From positions 1,922,001 to 1,986,000 of the forward strand of contig NZ_CP192511.1 in assembly GCF_050613185.1 (NCBI RefSeq): a DNA stretch of 64,000 nt. The letters run 5' to 3'. The position numbers and the translations under genes were made by a program. Below the pieces are notes generated by a model. The model made no database searches and had not been told where the DNA came from. It was given only the letters and a program-made list of their open reading frames with translations. Of the stretch, positions 1 to 7,206 are shown one piece after another (positions within the stretch are counted from its first letter, which is position 1; every line of letters starts with the position of its first letter). Source of the stretch: Chelonobacter sp050613185. GTDB lineage: Bacteria; Pseudomonadota; Gammaproteobacteria; Enterobacterales; Pasteurellaceae.

Positions 1-137
1 TGACTTGGGAATCTTTGCGTCAAACCGGGATTACAGGGTTAAGCACGGGCGTGACCGCAGAAGTGGAAGGCTTAGGTTATGACCGTTTGACTGCACCGGG
101 TAGAAACTTTGCCCTGAGTGTCGAAGTGAATTTCTAA
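1..137 (+). CDS. C-terminal end of a TonB-dependent outer-membrane receptor (5' truncated)
   Basis: An open frame enters from the left edge (first full codon at 3) and ends with TAA at 135-137, giving 44 residues. The end GRNFALSVEVNF has the alternating beta-strand pattern and terminal Phe of outer-membrane barrels, and GRNF near the C-terminus is typical of TonB-dependent receptors. It lies 26 bp before a TbpB-like lipoprotein and a Slam gene; receptor, lipoprotein and Slam is the usual order of haem, haemoglobin or transferrin acquisition loci. The ligand cannot be told from this fragment, and the promoter lies outside the window. Confidence 0.72.
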   Translation, partial: TWESLRQTGITGLSTGVTAEVEGLGYDRLTAPGRNFALSVEVNF

Positions 138-163
138 TGTTAGATATCGAATGATAAGAGAGT

Positions 164-1330
164 ATGAAAATGAATAAGAATAAATATAAAGAAGAAAAAT
201 TAAAATGGTATTACGCATTACTTTGCAGCGGTGCTTTTCTAGTAACCGCCTGTGGCGGTAACGGTGGTGTTGATGGTTATCAAGTGCCTGTGCCGGGTGC
301 GGTAACAATAATTGAGCAGCCGGCAACACCGACAACACCGGAAACACCACGTGAGGAAGTGAAAAAACGCCCTGTTGTTGGTGAAGGCGGAGATGTGTTG
401 AAAGCCAGTGATCGGAAGCCTGAGCCCGGTGAGTTTTTGCTGCCAACTTTGGGGAAAAATTATGAAAAAAAATATTCACCGACAGTTTATTATACGAGCG
501 AAAAACAAGATGTCGCGTTTCAAATTGAAGAGGCGCGAGGAGGCGCATTATTTACCGCATTGCGGAGTGTTACGCATGATAGTAATGGAAAATTATCCAA
601 TATTCATATGGGAAATTATGTAAATGCTGACATACCACAATTTAACCATAAATTAACGGATAAATTACAGCATATTACGACCTATGAAGAGGCAAAAAAG
701 CAAAGTTTATATGATGCAGGATTAAAGATAGGGGGGCAATATGCCGGAAGTTATGCGGCAATAGGTGAGGATATTTCTTACCCTTATTTTTGGCGTGATC
801 CGGCGGTTGCCAATTGGAATTATCAAACTTATGGTATGTTTGATTCTGGTAACCGATTTATCAATATAGGAACGGTTAATGTGTATCAATCTATCGGCGA
901 ATATACCCAAACTGTGCCAACGGGTGGCGAAGCCACTTACAATGGTATATCCAGTGGCTTAGGTATGACCAACGGACATTCTTATGCCACGACCGCTGAT
1001 GTGCAGATTAAAATTGATTTTGAAAAGCGTACCGCAGCATTTAATACAACCAACACCAAAAAATATGATTTTGATGAGGCTGGAAAATTAAAAGACGGTG
1101 TTGCTGCTGAAAACTTAAATTTGATTGCCAATGCGGCAATAGAGAAAGGGGCGGCAGGTTTTACTGGCGAGGTTAAAAGTGCGGATGACAAACTCTCTGG
1201 TAAAGTTCACGCCTTATTATATGGGCCGGCAGCGGATGAAGTCGGCGGGGTGTATGGACTTAAAGGTGAAAGCGGCACAGATCATTTGATAGGTGGTTTT
1301 GGTTCGCGTCGTATCGCAGAAACCGAATAA
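164..1330 (+). CDS. TbpB-like surface lipoprotein, probable Slam substrate
   Basis: 388 residues. The N-terminus is a basic segment, a hydrophobic stretch and a lipobox (LVTAC, Cys about residue 30), followed by a Gly and Pro/Thr-rich tether to about residue 75, as in surface-anchored lipoproteins. The C-terminal third has the TbpB-type barrel signature: GPAADEVGGVYG followed by a final GGFG strand. Known relatives (TbpB, HpuA, fHbp) are flipped to the cell surface by Slam, and a Slam gene follows at once. The size suits one handle-plus-barrel lobe rather than full bilobed TbpB. The middle (about 430-1100) is AT-rich, as in diversifying surface antigens. Start ATG 164 has AAGAGAG upstream. 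It probably delivers haem or an iron-protein ligand to the receptor upstream; the ligand is inferred. Confidence 0.75.
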   Translation: MKMNKNKYKEEKLKWYYALLCSGAFLVTACGGNGGVDGYQVPVPGAVTIIEQPATPTTPETPREEVKKRPVVGEGGDVLKASDRKPEPGEFLLPTLGKNYEKKYSPTVYYTSEKQDVAFQIEEARGGALFTALRSVTHDSNGKLSNIHMGNYVNADIPQFNHKLTDKLQHITTYEEAKKQSLYDAGLKIGGQYAGSYAAIGEDISYPYFWRDPAVANWNYQTYGMFDSGNRFINIGTVNVYQSIGEYTQTVPTGGEATYNGISSGLGMTNGHSYATTADVQIKIDFEKRTAAFNTTNTKKYDFDEAGKLKDGVAAENLNLIANAAIEKGAAGFTGEVKSADDKLSGKVHALLYGPAADEVGGVYGLKGESGTDHLIGGFGSRRIAETE

Positions 1331-1351
1331 TTTTTATTTTAATCTCACGTA

Positions 1352-1387
1352 ACACAAGGGATTTCTCGTCCCTTGTGTTCTTTTTTG
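1352..1387 (+). terminator. Rho-independent terminator between lipoprotein and Slam genes
   Basis: ACACAAGGG (1352-1360) pairs with CCCTTGTGT (1370-1378), followed by TCTTTTTT. The 9-bp stem with a T-run lies between the lipoprotein stop and the Slam start at 1396, so it should reduce Slam expression relative to the lipoprotein. Confidence 0.8.
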
Positions 1388-1395
1388 GAATTTAA

Positions 1396-2817
1396 ATGAT
1401 GTGTTTACGTTATTGTTATACTGCACTGTTAACGTTGTTGCCTTTTGCTGTATTTGCCGATTCTGCGCCGATGTTACCGACAAATCAGCCATTTTCGGAC
1501 AATTTACCGCAACCGCAAATTTCACAACCGCAGACCGCACTTGATGATTTTTCTGTAGCCAAATCGACGCCGACGGCGCAACCGTTCGAATTGGAAAATC
1601 GCCTCTTGCCAACGGTGCTTAATTTAATGAAAGCGGGACAGTGGCAGGCGGCGAAAACCGTACTTGAACCCTTATTACAACATAATCCGCCGTCGTTGCA
1701 CGGGCTGTTTTTAGCCGGGCAAATCGCCGAGCAGCAGCAAGATTGGCAAAGTGCGGTCGGCTATTACCGCCATATGCTTAGCTTTGATGCGACATTGCGG
1801 CGCCCTCGTTTGGAGCTGGCGCGTGCATTGGCAAAAATGGGCGAACTCAACGCTTCGGAATATCAGTTTAATTTGGCGCTCAGTCAAAAATTGCCGGAAC
1901 CGGTACAAAACAATGTATTTTCGATGTTGCAAAATCTGAAAGCGGAAACCTCCTCTTTCAATCTGCAACTTGCCCTGTTGCCAAGCAGCAATATCAACCA
2001 AGGCACACAACAGCGCAGCGTGATATTAAACGACGGTAAAGAATATACCCTCAGCCAAAGCAGCCGTGCCAAACGTGGTGTCGGTTTGCAAATTGCGCTG
2101 GAAGGCGAGCAACGTTTCGGCGAAGAATATAAATGGTTTCTTAACGGTGCCTTGACCAATCTGGATTACGCCAACCGGCAAAGTGATCAAACCGCCACCC
2201 GTTTGAGCGTGGGGCGCAGTTTTGGTAATCAGCGCGGGCATGCGTGGGATCTTTCGCTTGGCGGGCAGCACTTGCTATATCAGCATAAAGGGCTATATCA
2301 GGGAGTGTTGGGACGGATCAATTATTCGTGGCGGTTAAAGCCCGATTGGAAATTGGCGCTGGCATGGGAAACGCAGCAGCTACATTATCGTCCCGAATAT
2401 GCCTATCAACGAGGCTGGCAGCATTGGCTCAGTGCAAACCTGACGCATATAGCGCAGGGAAGAACGGTTTATTTTTGGGGCGTGCAACAGGGTTTCAACC
2501 AAGCGGCAGAGCGCAACTATTCCTACCGCACTTTCGGCGTGCGCACCGGTGTGCGCCATCATTTTGATTTTGCCCAATTGACGCTGGGCGGCAGTCTGAC
2601 TTATACCCAAACCGATTACCGTGATCGTGCGCCGTTTTTTGGTGTGATCCGCCATGATAAACGTTGGAGCGGCAGTGTCGATTTGTTGAAACGGAATTGG
2701 TCGTGGAAAGGATTTGCGCCGCGCTTATCGTTTCATTACACCGATAACCGTTCAACGATTCCATTGAACCAATACAAAAATAAGCAAGTGCGGTTGGTGT
2801 TTTCTAAAGAATTCTAA
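1396..2817 (+). CDS. Surface lipoprotein assembly modifier (Slam, DUF560 family)
   Basis: 473 residues. A signal peptide (about 1-22, ending near FADS) is followed by a polar Pro/Gln-rich stretch and a helical TPR-like region (about 70-190, with repeats such as AGQWQAAKTVLEPLL and QDWQSAVGYYRHML). A long series of amphipathic beta strands runs to the terminal Phe. This TPR-plus-14-strand-barrel plan is that of Slam proteins, outer-membrane translocators that display TbpB/HpuA/fHbp-type lipoproteins on the surface. Its place just after a TbpB-like lipoprotein supports the assignment. Start ATG 1396 sits 9 bp past a terminator. Slam1 and Slam2 types cannot be separated by eye. Confidence 0.85.
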   Translation: MMCLRYCYTALLTLLPFAVFADSAPMLPTNQPFSDNLPQPQISQPQTALDDFSVAKSTPTAQPFELENRLLPTVLNLMKAGQWQAAKTVLEPLLQHNPPSLHGLFLAGQIAEQQQDWQSAVGYYRHMLSFDATLRRPRLELARALAKMGELNASEYQFNLALSQKLPEPVQNNVFSMLQNLKAETSSFNLQLALLPSSNINQGTQQRSVILNDGKEYTLSQSSRAKRGVGLQIALEGEQRFGEEYKWFLNGALTNLDYANRQSDQTATRLSVGRSFGNQRGHAWDLSLGGQHLLYQHKGLYQGVLGRINYSWRLKPDWKLALAWETQQLHYRPEYAYQRGWQHWLSANLTHIAQGRTVYFWGVQQGFNQAAERNYSYRTFGVRTGVRHHFDFAQLTLGGSLTYTQTDYRDRAPFFGVIRHDKRWSGSVDLLKRNWSWKGFAPRLSFHYTDNRSTIPLNQYKNKQVRLVFSKEF

Positions 2818-2838
2818 ACGGATTTGATATGGCAAAGG

Positions 2839-2866
2839 GACCGCACTTCAGTATTGAAATGCGGTC
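2839..2866. terminator. Uptake-signal inverted pair between convergent slam and prs
   Basis: GACCGCACTT (2839-2848) and AAATGCGGTC (2857-2866) form a stem with one mismatch, between genes that converge. One arm is a perfect uptake signal core; the other carries one change. It probably works as a bidirectional terminator, but no strong T-run is present. Confidence 0.5.
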
Positions 2867-2889
2867 GGTACAGATAGATTCGAACGGAA

Positions 2890-3837
2890 TTAATCAAACA
2901 TCGCCGAAATGGATTCTTCGTTGTTAATCCGACGAATCGCTTCGGCAAGCATGCCGGATAAGGTTAATACCCGCACTTTATTTAAGGCTTCGATTTCAGG
3001 CGCAAGCGGAATGGTATCGGTTACCACAATTTCATCAATCGCATCGCCGGCGATATTTTGTACCGCACTTCCGGAAAAGATCGGGTGGGTTGCATAGGCA
3101 AAAACACGGCGTGCGCCACGTTCTTTCAAGGCGGCAGCCGCTTTGTATAACGTGCCGCCGGTGTCGATCATGTCATCGACCAAAATACAGTCGCGATCGG
3201 CAACTTCGCCGATAATGTGCATGACTTGCGACACATTGGCGCGTGGACGGCGTTTGTCGATAATTGCCATGTCGGTATCGTTCAATAATTTGGCAACCGC
3301 ACGGGCGCGCACCACTCCGCCGATGTCCGGCGAAACCACGATGGGATTGACCAAATCGGTTTTTTTGACGATATCGTTGATTAATACCGGCGAGCCGAAT
3401 ACGTTATCTACCGGCACATCAAAGAAACCTTGGATTTGCTCGGCGTGCAGATCACAGGTTAACACCCGGTCAATACCGACACTAGATAAGAAGTCGGCCA
3501 CCACTTTGGCGGTGATCGGCACACGCGCCGAACGTACGCGGCGATCTTGCCGGGCATAACCGAAATACGGGATAACGGCGGTGATCCGACCGGCTGAAGC
3601 ACGGCGCAGGGCATCTACCATTACGATCAATTCCATCAGATTATCATTGGTCGGTGCACAGGTGGATTGAATGATGAAAACGTCGCTGCCGCGTACATTT
3701 TCATTGATCTGAACATTAATTTCTCCGTCGCTGAAACGACCGACGGTCGCTTTACCGAGGGAGGTATATAAACGTTCGGAAATTTTTTGTGCCAGAGCCG
3801 GTGTGGCGTTTCCGGCAAAAAGCTTCATGTCAGGCAT
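2890..3837 (-). CDS. prs: Ribose-phosphate pyrophosphokinase (PRPP synthetase)
   Basis: 315 residues, the full family length. It makes PRPP from ribose 5-phosphate and ATP for purine, pyrimidine, His, Trp and NAD synthesis in the cytosol. Visible family features are the N-terminal LFAGNATPALAQKI, the FSDGEI segment, the YFGYARQDRR ATP-binding flexible loop and the C-terminal PRPP-binding loop LVDDMIDTGGTL (near residue 220). The start ATG 3837 follows GGGG. It is the last of the ispE-lolB side of the leftward block, 116 bp beyond ispE as in other Pasteurellaceae, and converges with slam. Confidence 0.97.
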   Translation of the reverse strand: MPDMKLFAGNATPALAQKISERLYTSLGKATVGRFSDGEINVQINENVRGSDVFIIQSTCAPTNDNLMELIVMVDALRRASAGRITAVIPYFGYARQDRRVRSARVPITAKVVADFLSSVGIDRVLTCDLHAEQIQGFFDVPVDNVFGSPVLINDIVKKTDLVNPIVVSPDIGGVVRARAVAKLLNDTDMAIIDKRRPRANVSQVMHIIGEVADRDCILVDDMIDTGGTLYKAAAALKERGARRVFAYATHPIFSGSAVQNIAGDAIDEIVVTDTIPLAPEIEALNKVRVLTLSGMLAEAIRRINNEESISAMFD

Positions 3838-3953
3838 GGTTTAACCCCAGGTTGGATATTGAAAAATTATGATTGCTCCGCAATCAGTGGAATGCTAACT
3901 ATAAAATTTATCTCGTCAGTGCTTCTTTATTATTCCGAACCGTGTCTGGCGGC

Positions 3954-4853
3954 TCAGTCAAGAAAAATATGCAGCGGGGAACGGTTCATTCCCCGTGCGA
4001 CAAAGCTATTTATATTGTTGGGTAACTGTTTATATACTTGTTCAGCCGCCGCTTGAGTTTCAAATTCGGCGAAAATGCAGGCGCCGGTTCCGGTTAAACG
4101 TGCAGGTGCATATTGTAGCAACCAGTCTAGCAACTGTTCAACCTCCGGATAGTGATCCCTGACAACTTTTTCACAATCATTGGCAAAATCTTGTGCCAAG
4201 AGTGCCGCCAATGTTTTTTTCGGCGTATTGCGCGGCAAGTGCGGATCTTGAAAAACCGCGGCGGTCGCAATAGAAACCGCCGGTTTCACCACCAGATACC
4301 ATTTTTCCACCGGTTCGCAGTCAATCAACTTTTCGCCGACACCTTCGGCAAAAGCCGCATGCCCGTGCACAAAAATCGGCACATCTGCGCCGAGGGTTAA
4401 ACCTAATTGCGCTAATTGATCGAGGGATAAATCGAGCCGCCAAAGCCGATTCAGCACGACAAGTGCGGTTGCCGCATTGGAAGAGCCGCCGCCGACACCG
4501 CCGCCCATCGGTAAATGTTTCTCTAAATGCAGATCGGCACCAAGGTTACGCCCGCTGTGCGCTTGCAGCAGTTTAGCCGCCCGATAAACCAGATTTTGTT
4601 CCGGCGCCACGCCGTCTAAAAGCGGCGTTACGCAGATTTCGCCATCAGTGCGCGGGGTAATGCTTAACCAATCGCCGTAATCCAAAAATTGAAACAGGGT
4701 TTGCAATTCATGATAACCGTCGGCGCGCCGCCCGTTGATATACAAAAACAGATTCAGTTTTGCCGGACAAGGGTAGCGGTTGGCTAGCATGCCAACCTCA
4801 AGTGCGGTATCGGATCGTTTATTTCCAAACATAGGCGCCGTTAAAATTTCCAT
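3954..4853 (-). CDS. ispE: 4-diphosphocytidyl-2-C-methyl-D-erythritol kinase
   Basis: 299 residues from the first ATG. It phosphorylates CDP-methylerythritol in the non-mevalonate isoprenoid pathway. The GHMP-kinase glycine loop PMGGGVGGGSSNAA is at about 115-128; PAKLNLFLYINGRR and LTGTGACIFAEF are also family motifs. The start is uncertain: ATG 4853 overlaps the end of lolB by 13 bp, while ATG 4790 removes 21 poorly conserved residues that span an uptake signal. The overlap suggests translational coupling to lolB. Confidence 0.95.
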   Translation of the reverse strand: MEILTAPMFGNKRSDTALEVGMLANRYPCPAKLNLFLYINGRRADGYHELQTLFQFLDYGDWLSITPRTDGEICVTPLLDGVAPEQNLVYRAAKLLQAHSGRNLGADLHLEKHLPMGGGVGGGSSNAATALVVLNRLWRLDLSLDQLAQLGLTLGADVPIFVHGHAAFAEGVGEKLIDCEPVEKWYLVVKPAVSIATAAVFQDPHLPRNTPKKTLAALLAQDFANDCEKVVRDHYPEVEQLLDWLLQYAPARLTGTGACIFAEFETQAAAEQVYKQLPNNINSFVARGMNRSPLHIFLD

Positions 4854-5485
4854 TCGTCAACACGAATTTTCAGTTGTTGTCGCTCACCGTCGATCAGAAT
4901 GTCTTTCGGTAGCGGCGGTTGCAGTTGCAGGTAATAATCCGAATATTTTGCTGACCAACGTTGTCCGTTCAGCGTGTAATTCAATTCGGCTAACAGGTTG
5001 TTTTGATTGATCTGATAATCCTGAGTGCCTTGCGGTTGCCCTTTCAGCCAGTAGCTGAACAGCTCGATCGGAAACTCCATGCCGACGATTTCTTTCAGTA
5101 ACACTTGGGCGTCCTCAGCGGCACGGACATTGCCTTTGTTATCGCTGACGACGAGTCCTTGCGGCGTCATACGGAAAGTCATGGTTGAGGAGCTGAGCGA
5201 AGAAGAAAGATGTAACTGGTAATTTTGATCATTCGCGAACTGCCAGTCAAAACGGGTGGAAAAGCGTTCTTCAGGGCTGATATAACCCAATTGCCCGTTG
5301 CCGCGATACTGTTTGATCCGATTCAATTGCTGTAACTGCCGCTGCCATTGGGGCGACAGCTTATCGCCGTAAACCGTTTGGCGCTGCGGTTGCGGCTCGC
5401 TGACGCAGGCAGCCAAGAAAACGGATAAAAGTGCGGTCAGTGCCGGTTTTTTCACGGCGGCGTGGGAGATAAGGGCGTTTTGCAA
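4841..5485 (-). CDS. lolB: Outer-membrane lipoprotein receptor LolB
   Basis: 214 residues. LolB takes lipoproteins from periplasmic LolA and inserts them into the outer membrane; the inner-membrane partner LolCDE is also in this window. The signal peptide ends in a lipobox LAAC (Cys27). The mature part matches LolB: WQRQLQQLNRI, YRGNGQLGYISPEERFSTRFDWQ and a C-terminal basic segment. The first codon is TTG 5485, supported by AAGGA seven bases upstream; GTG 5455 is an alternative that still keeps the signal peptide. It is followed by overlapping ispE, the usual lolB-ispE-prs order. Confidence 0.95.
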   Translation of the reverse strand: MQNALISHAAVKKPALTALLSVFLAACVSEPQPQRQTVYGDKLSPQWQRQLQQLNRIKQYRGNGQLGYISPEERFSTRFDWQFANDQNYQLHLSSSLSSSTMTFRMTPQGLVVSDNKGNVRAAEDAQVLLKEIVGMEFPIELFSYWLKGQPQGTQDYQINQNNLLAELNYTLNGQRWSAKYSDYYLQLQPPLPKDILIDGERQQLKIRVDEWKF

Positions 5486-5505
5486 ACTTCAATCCTTGTG
5501 CTGAA

Positions 5506-5537
5506 TAAAAAAGATGTCGGGTTATTCACCCGACATC
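5506..5537 (-). terminator. Terminator after dolP
   Basis: On the minus strand GATGTCGGG pairs with CCCGACATC (5513-5537) and is followed by six T residues. It lies just past the dolP stop and before lolB, so lolB probably has its own promoter in the short gap. Confidence 0.8.
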
Positions 5538-5544
5538 GTATTGA

Positions 5545-6141
5545 TTAATTAATATAGGAGAAAACCTTCACGACTTTAGTCACGCCGCCGACATAGCGCG
5601 CGTCTTCCGCTGCGGCATTGGCTTGCGCTTCGGTGACATTGCCCATTAAGAACACTTCACCGTTTTCGGTGATCACTTTCACATCGGTCGATTTAACTGC
5701 GGAATTGACCAGTAATTTGGATTTTATCCGAGTGGTAATCCAAGTATCTTTGCTGATTTGCCCGAAACCGAGTTTTTCGCCGACCCGGATTTCGTTATAA
5801 ATATCGGTAACGCCGTTCACGCCGCTGGCTAAGTTTTTTGCGGTTTCTTTTAACGATTCGCTTGGCACTTGTCCGATTAACAGCACGCGTGAATTATACG
5901 AAACCACATTGATTCGGGCGTCTTCTTTAATTTCCTCATCTTTATTTAAGGCGGAAGAGACTCGGATTTCTAAGGTTTCATCATCAATTTGTGTGCCGGC
6001 GGTGCGCGGATCGGTCGCCACTTTGGTAGCGACGGCAGCGGTGCCGACCACAGCGGTGGTGATACAGGCTTGCAAACTAACGGCAGCCGCCAATAAAACG
6101 GTTAATTTGAGTAAGCGTGACGCATTGTGGGGGATTTGCAT
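5545..6141 (-). CDS. dolP: BON-domain outer-membrane lipoprotein DolP
   Basis: 198 residues. DolP (YraP) is an outer-membrane lipoprotein that binds anionic phospholipid and supports envelope integrity and septal cell-wall splitting. The lipobox LQAC (Cys26) is followed by two BON domains, roughly 50-115 and 125-195, each with the conserved Gly-Val and V..V.V.NG.V.L.G pattern (ENGEVFLMGNV). Start ATG 6141 has GGAG at good spacing. It ends the lpoA-yraN-diaA-dolP run, the same order as in E. coli, and is followed by a clear terminator. Confidence 0.92.
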   Translation of the reverse strand: MQIPHNASRLLKLTVLLAAAVSLQACITTAVVGTAAVATKVATDPRTAGTQIDDETLEIRVSSALNKDEEIKEDARINVVSYNSRVLLIGQVPSESLKETAKNLASGVNGVTDIYNEIRVGEKLGFGQISKDTWITTRIKSKLLVNSAVKSTDVKVITENGEVFLMGNVTEAQANAAAEDARYVGGVTKVVKVFSYIN

Positions 6142-6183
6142 TTCATTCTCCGTAAACTAAATAACGTTAAATTCGCTTCCATC

Positions 6184-6798
6184 TTAATGGGAAAAGAGCC
6201 GATGTTCAATCAACTCACATAAAATATTGATAATCAGCAAATGGGTTTCGATGACCCGCACCTCTTTTTGTGCCGGCGTGGATATGTCCAGATCATCTTC
6301 GCCCAGAGCACCGCGAATGTGATCATTGCGGCTGCCGGTCAAGGTAATAATCGGTAATTCTTTGCTGTTGGCAGCGTGGATCAGATTTAAAATCGCCTCT
6401 TCCCGCCCTAACGGCGATAGAATGAGCAAGGTGTCGCCTTGTTGTGCGATACAGTCGAACTGGCGTACAAAAATCTGTTCGGGCTGGTTATCCGCCAAAA
6501 CGACGGAACCGAGCGTGCCGTCCAAGCCAATCAACACCGCGGGCAGGCTTGGGCGTTCCAAGTGATAACGGTGTAATAAATTGGTGACTAAAAATTGCGC
6601 ATTGGCATGGGATCGCCCTTGTCCCCAGACAATGATTTTATGCCCGTTCAAGAGGCAGGAAACTAACATCTCCGCCGCCTGCACAATCATATCAGGCAGA
6701 CTCTCGGTGGCGGAGATCTGGGTTTGAATGCTTTCGGTAAAGGCATTTTTGACTTTATCGAGCAGCAGGGGATCTAACATTGGGTTTTCTTGTTTCAT
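6184..6798 (-). CDS. diaA: SIS-domain protein DiaA (DnaA initiator-associating)
   Basis: 204 residues. In E. coli DiaA is a homotetramer that binds DnaA and promotes timely initiation at oriC. The protein has the single SIS fold of the GmhA/DiaA family: an N-terminal helix FTESIQTQISATESL closely matching DiaA, then HKIIVWGQGRSHANAQ in place of the usual G.G.S phosphosugar loop. Its position between yraN and dolP identifies it as DiaA rather than sedoheptulose-7-phosphate isomerase GmhA. The start is ATG 6798; ATG 6780 is possible. Confidence 0.88.
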   Translation of the reverse strand: MKQENPMLDPLLLDKVKNAFTESIQTQISATESLPDMIVQAAEMLVSCLLNGHKIIVWGQGRSHANAQFLVTNLLHRYHLERPSLPAVLIGLDGTLGSVVLADNQPEQIFVRQFDCIAQQGDTLLILSPLGREEAILNLIHAANSKELPIITLTGSRNDHIRGALGEDDLDISTPAQKEVRVIETHLLIINILCELIEHRLFSH

Positions 6799-6815
6799 TT
6801 TTATCGCAATGGATC

Positions 6816-7187
6816 CTAATAATTAAATTCAATAAAATGTTTAAACCACAATGGTTCGGCACCACTATGTTGTGGTTCAAACGTGATTAAATCAAAACGA
6901 AAATCGCTGGTTTCCGGATTTTGCCGCCGTTGCAGCAACCATTGTTCGGCGGCTCGAACCCAGCGTTGCTGTTTTTGTGTTGAGACACTTTCCCAAGCCG
7001 CGCCAAAACGATCATCGCTGCGTTGCCGCACTTCGACAAATACCGTGGTTTTGCCGTCGGACATAATCAAATCCAATTCGCCGCCGGGAAAAGTTTGGTT
7101 GGCGGCAATAAATTGTAATCCTTGCCGTTCTAAAAAAAGGCGCGCTTGTTGTTCATATTGCGCGCCTTGTTTTCTTTTGTTGAACAT
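6816..7187 (-). CDS. yraN: UPF0102 family protein YraN (endonuclease-like fold)
   Basis: 123 residues from ATG 7187 (TTG 7199 would add four). The family has a restriction-endonuclease-like fold and no settled role. The typical core is seen: GAQYEQQARLFLERQGL, then PGGELDLIMSDG with the acidic residues, and TTVFVEVRQR as the second catalytic-like strand. It lies about 20 bp past lpoA and just before diaA, an arrangement kept across gammaproteobacteria. Function beyond the fold is unknown. Confidence 0.88.
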   Translation of the reverse strand: MFNKRKQGAQYEQQARLFLERQGLQFIAANQTFPGGELDLIMSDGKTTVFVEVRQRSDDRFGAAWESVSTQKQQRWVRAAEQWLLQRRQNPETSDFRFDLITFEPQHSGAEPLWFKHFIEFNY

Positions 7188-7206
7188 CTCGGCAGTCAAT
7201 TCGCGG

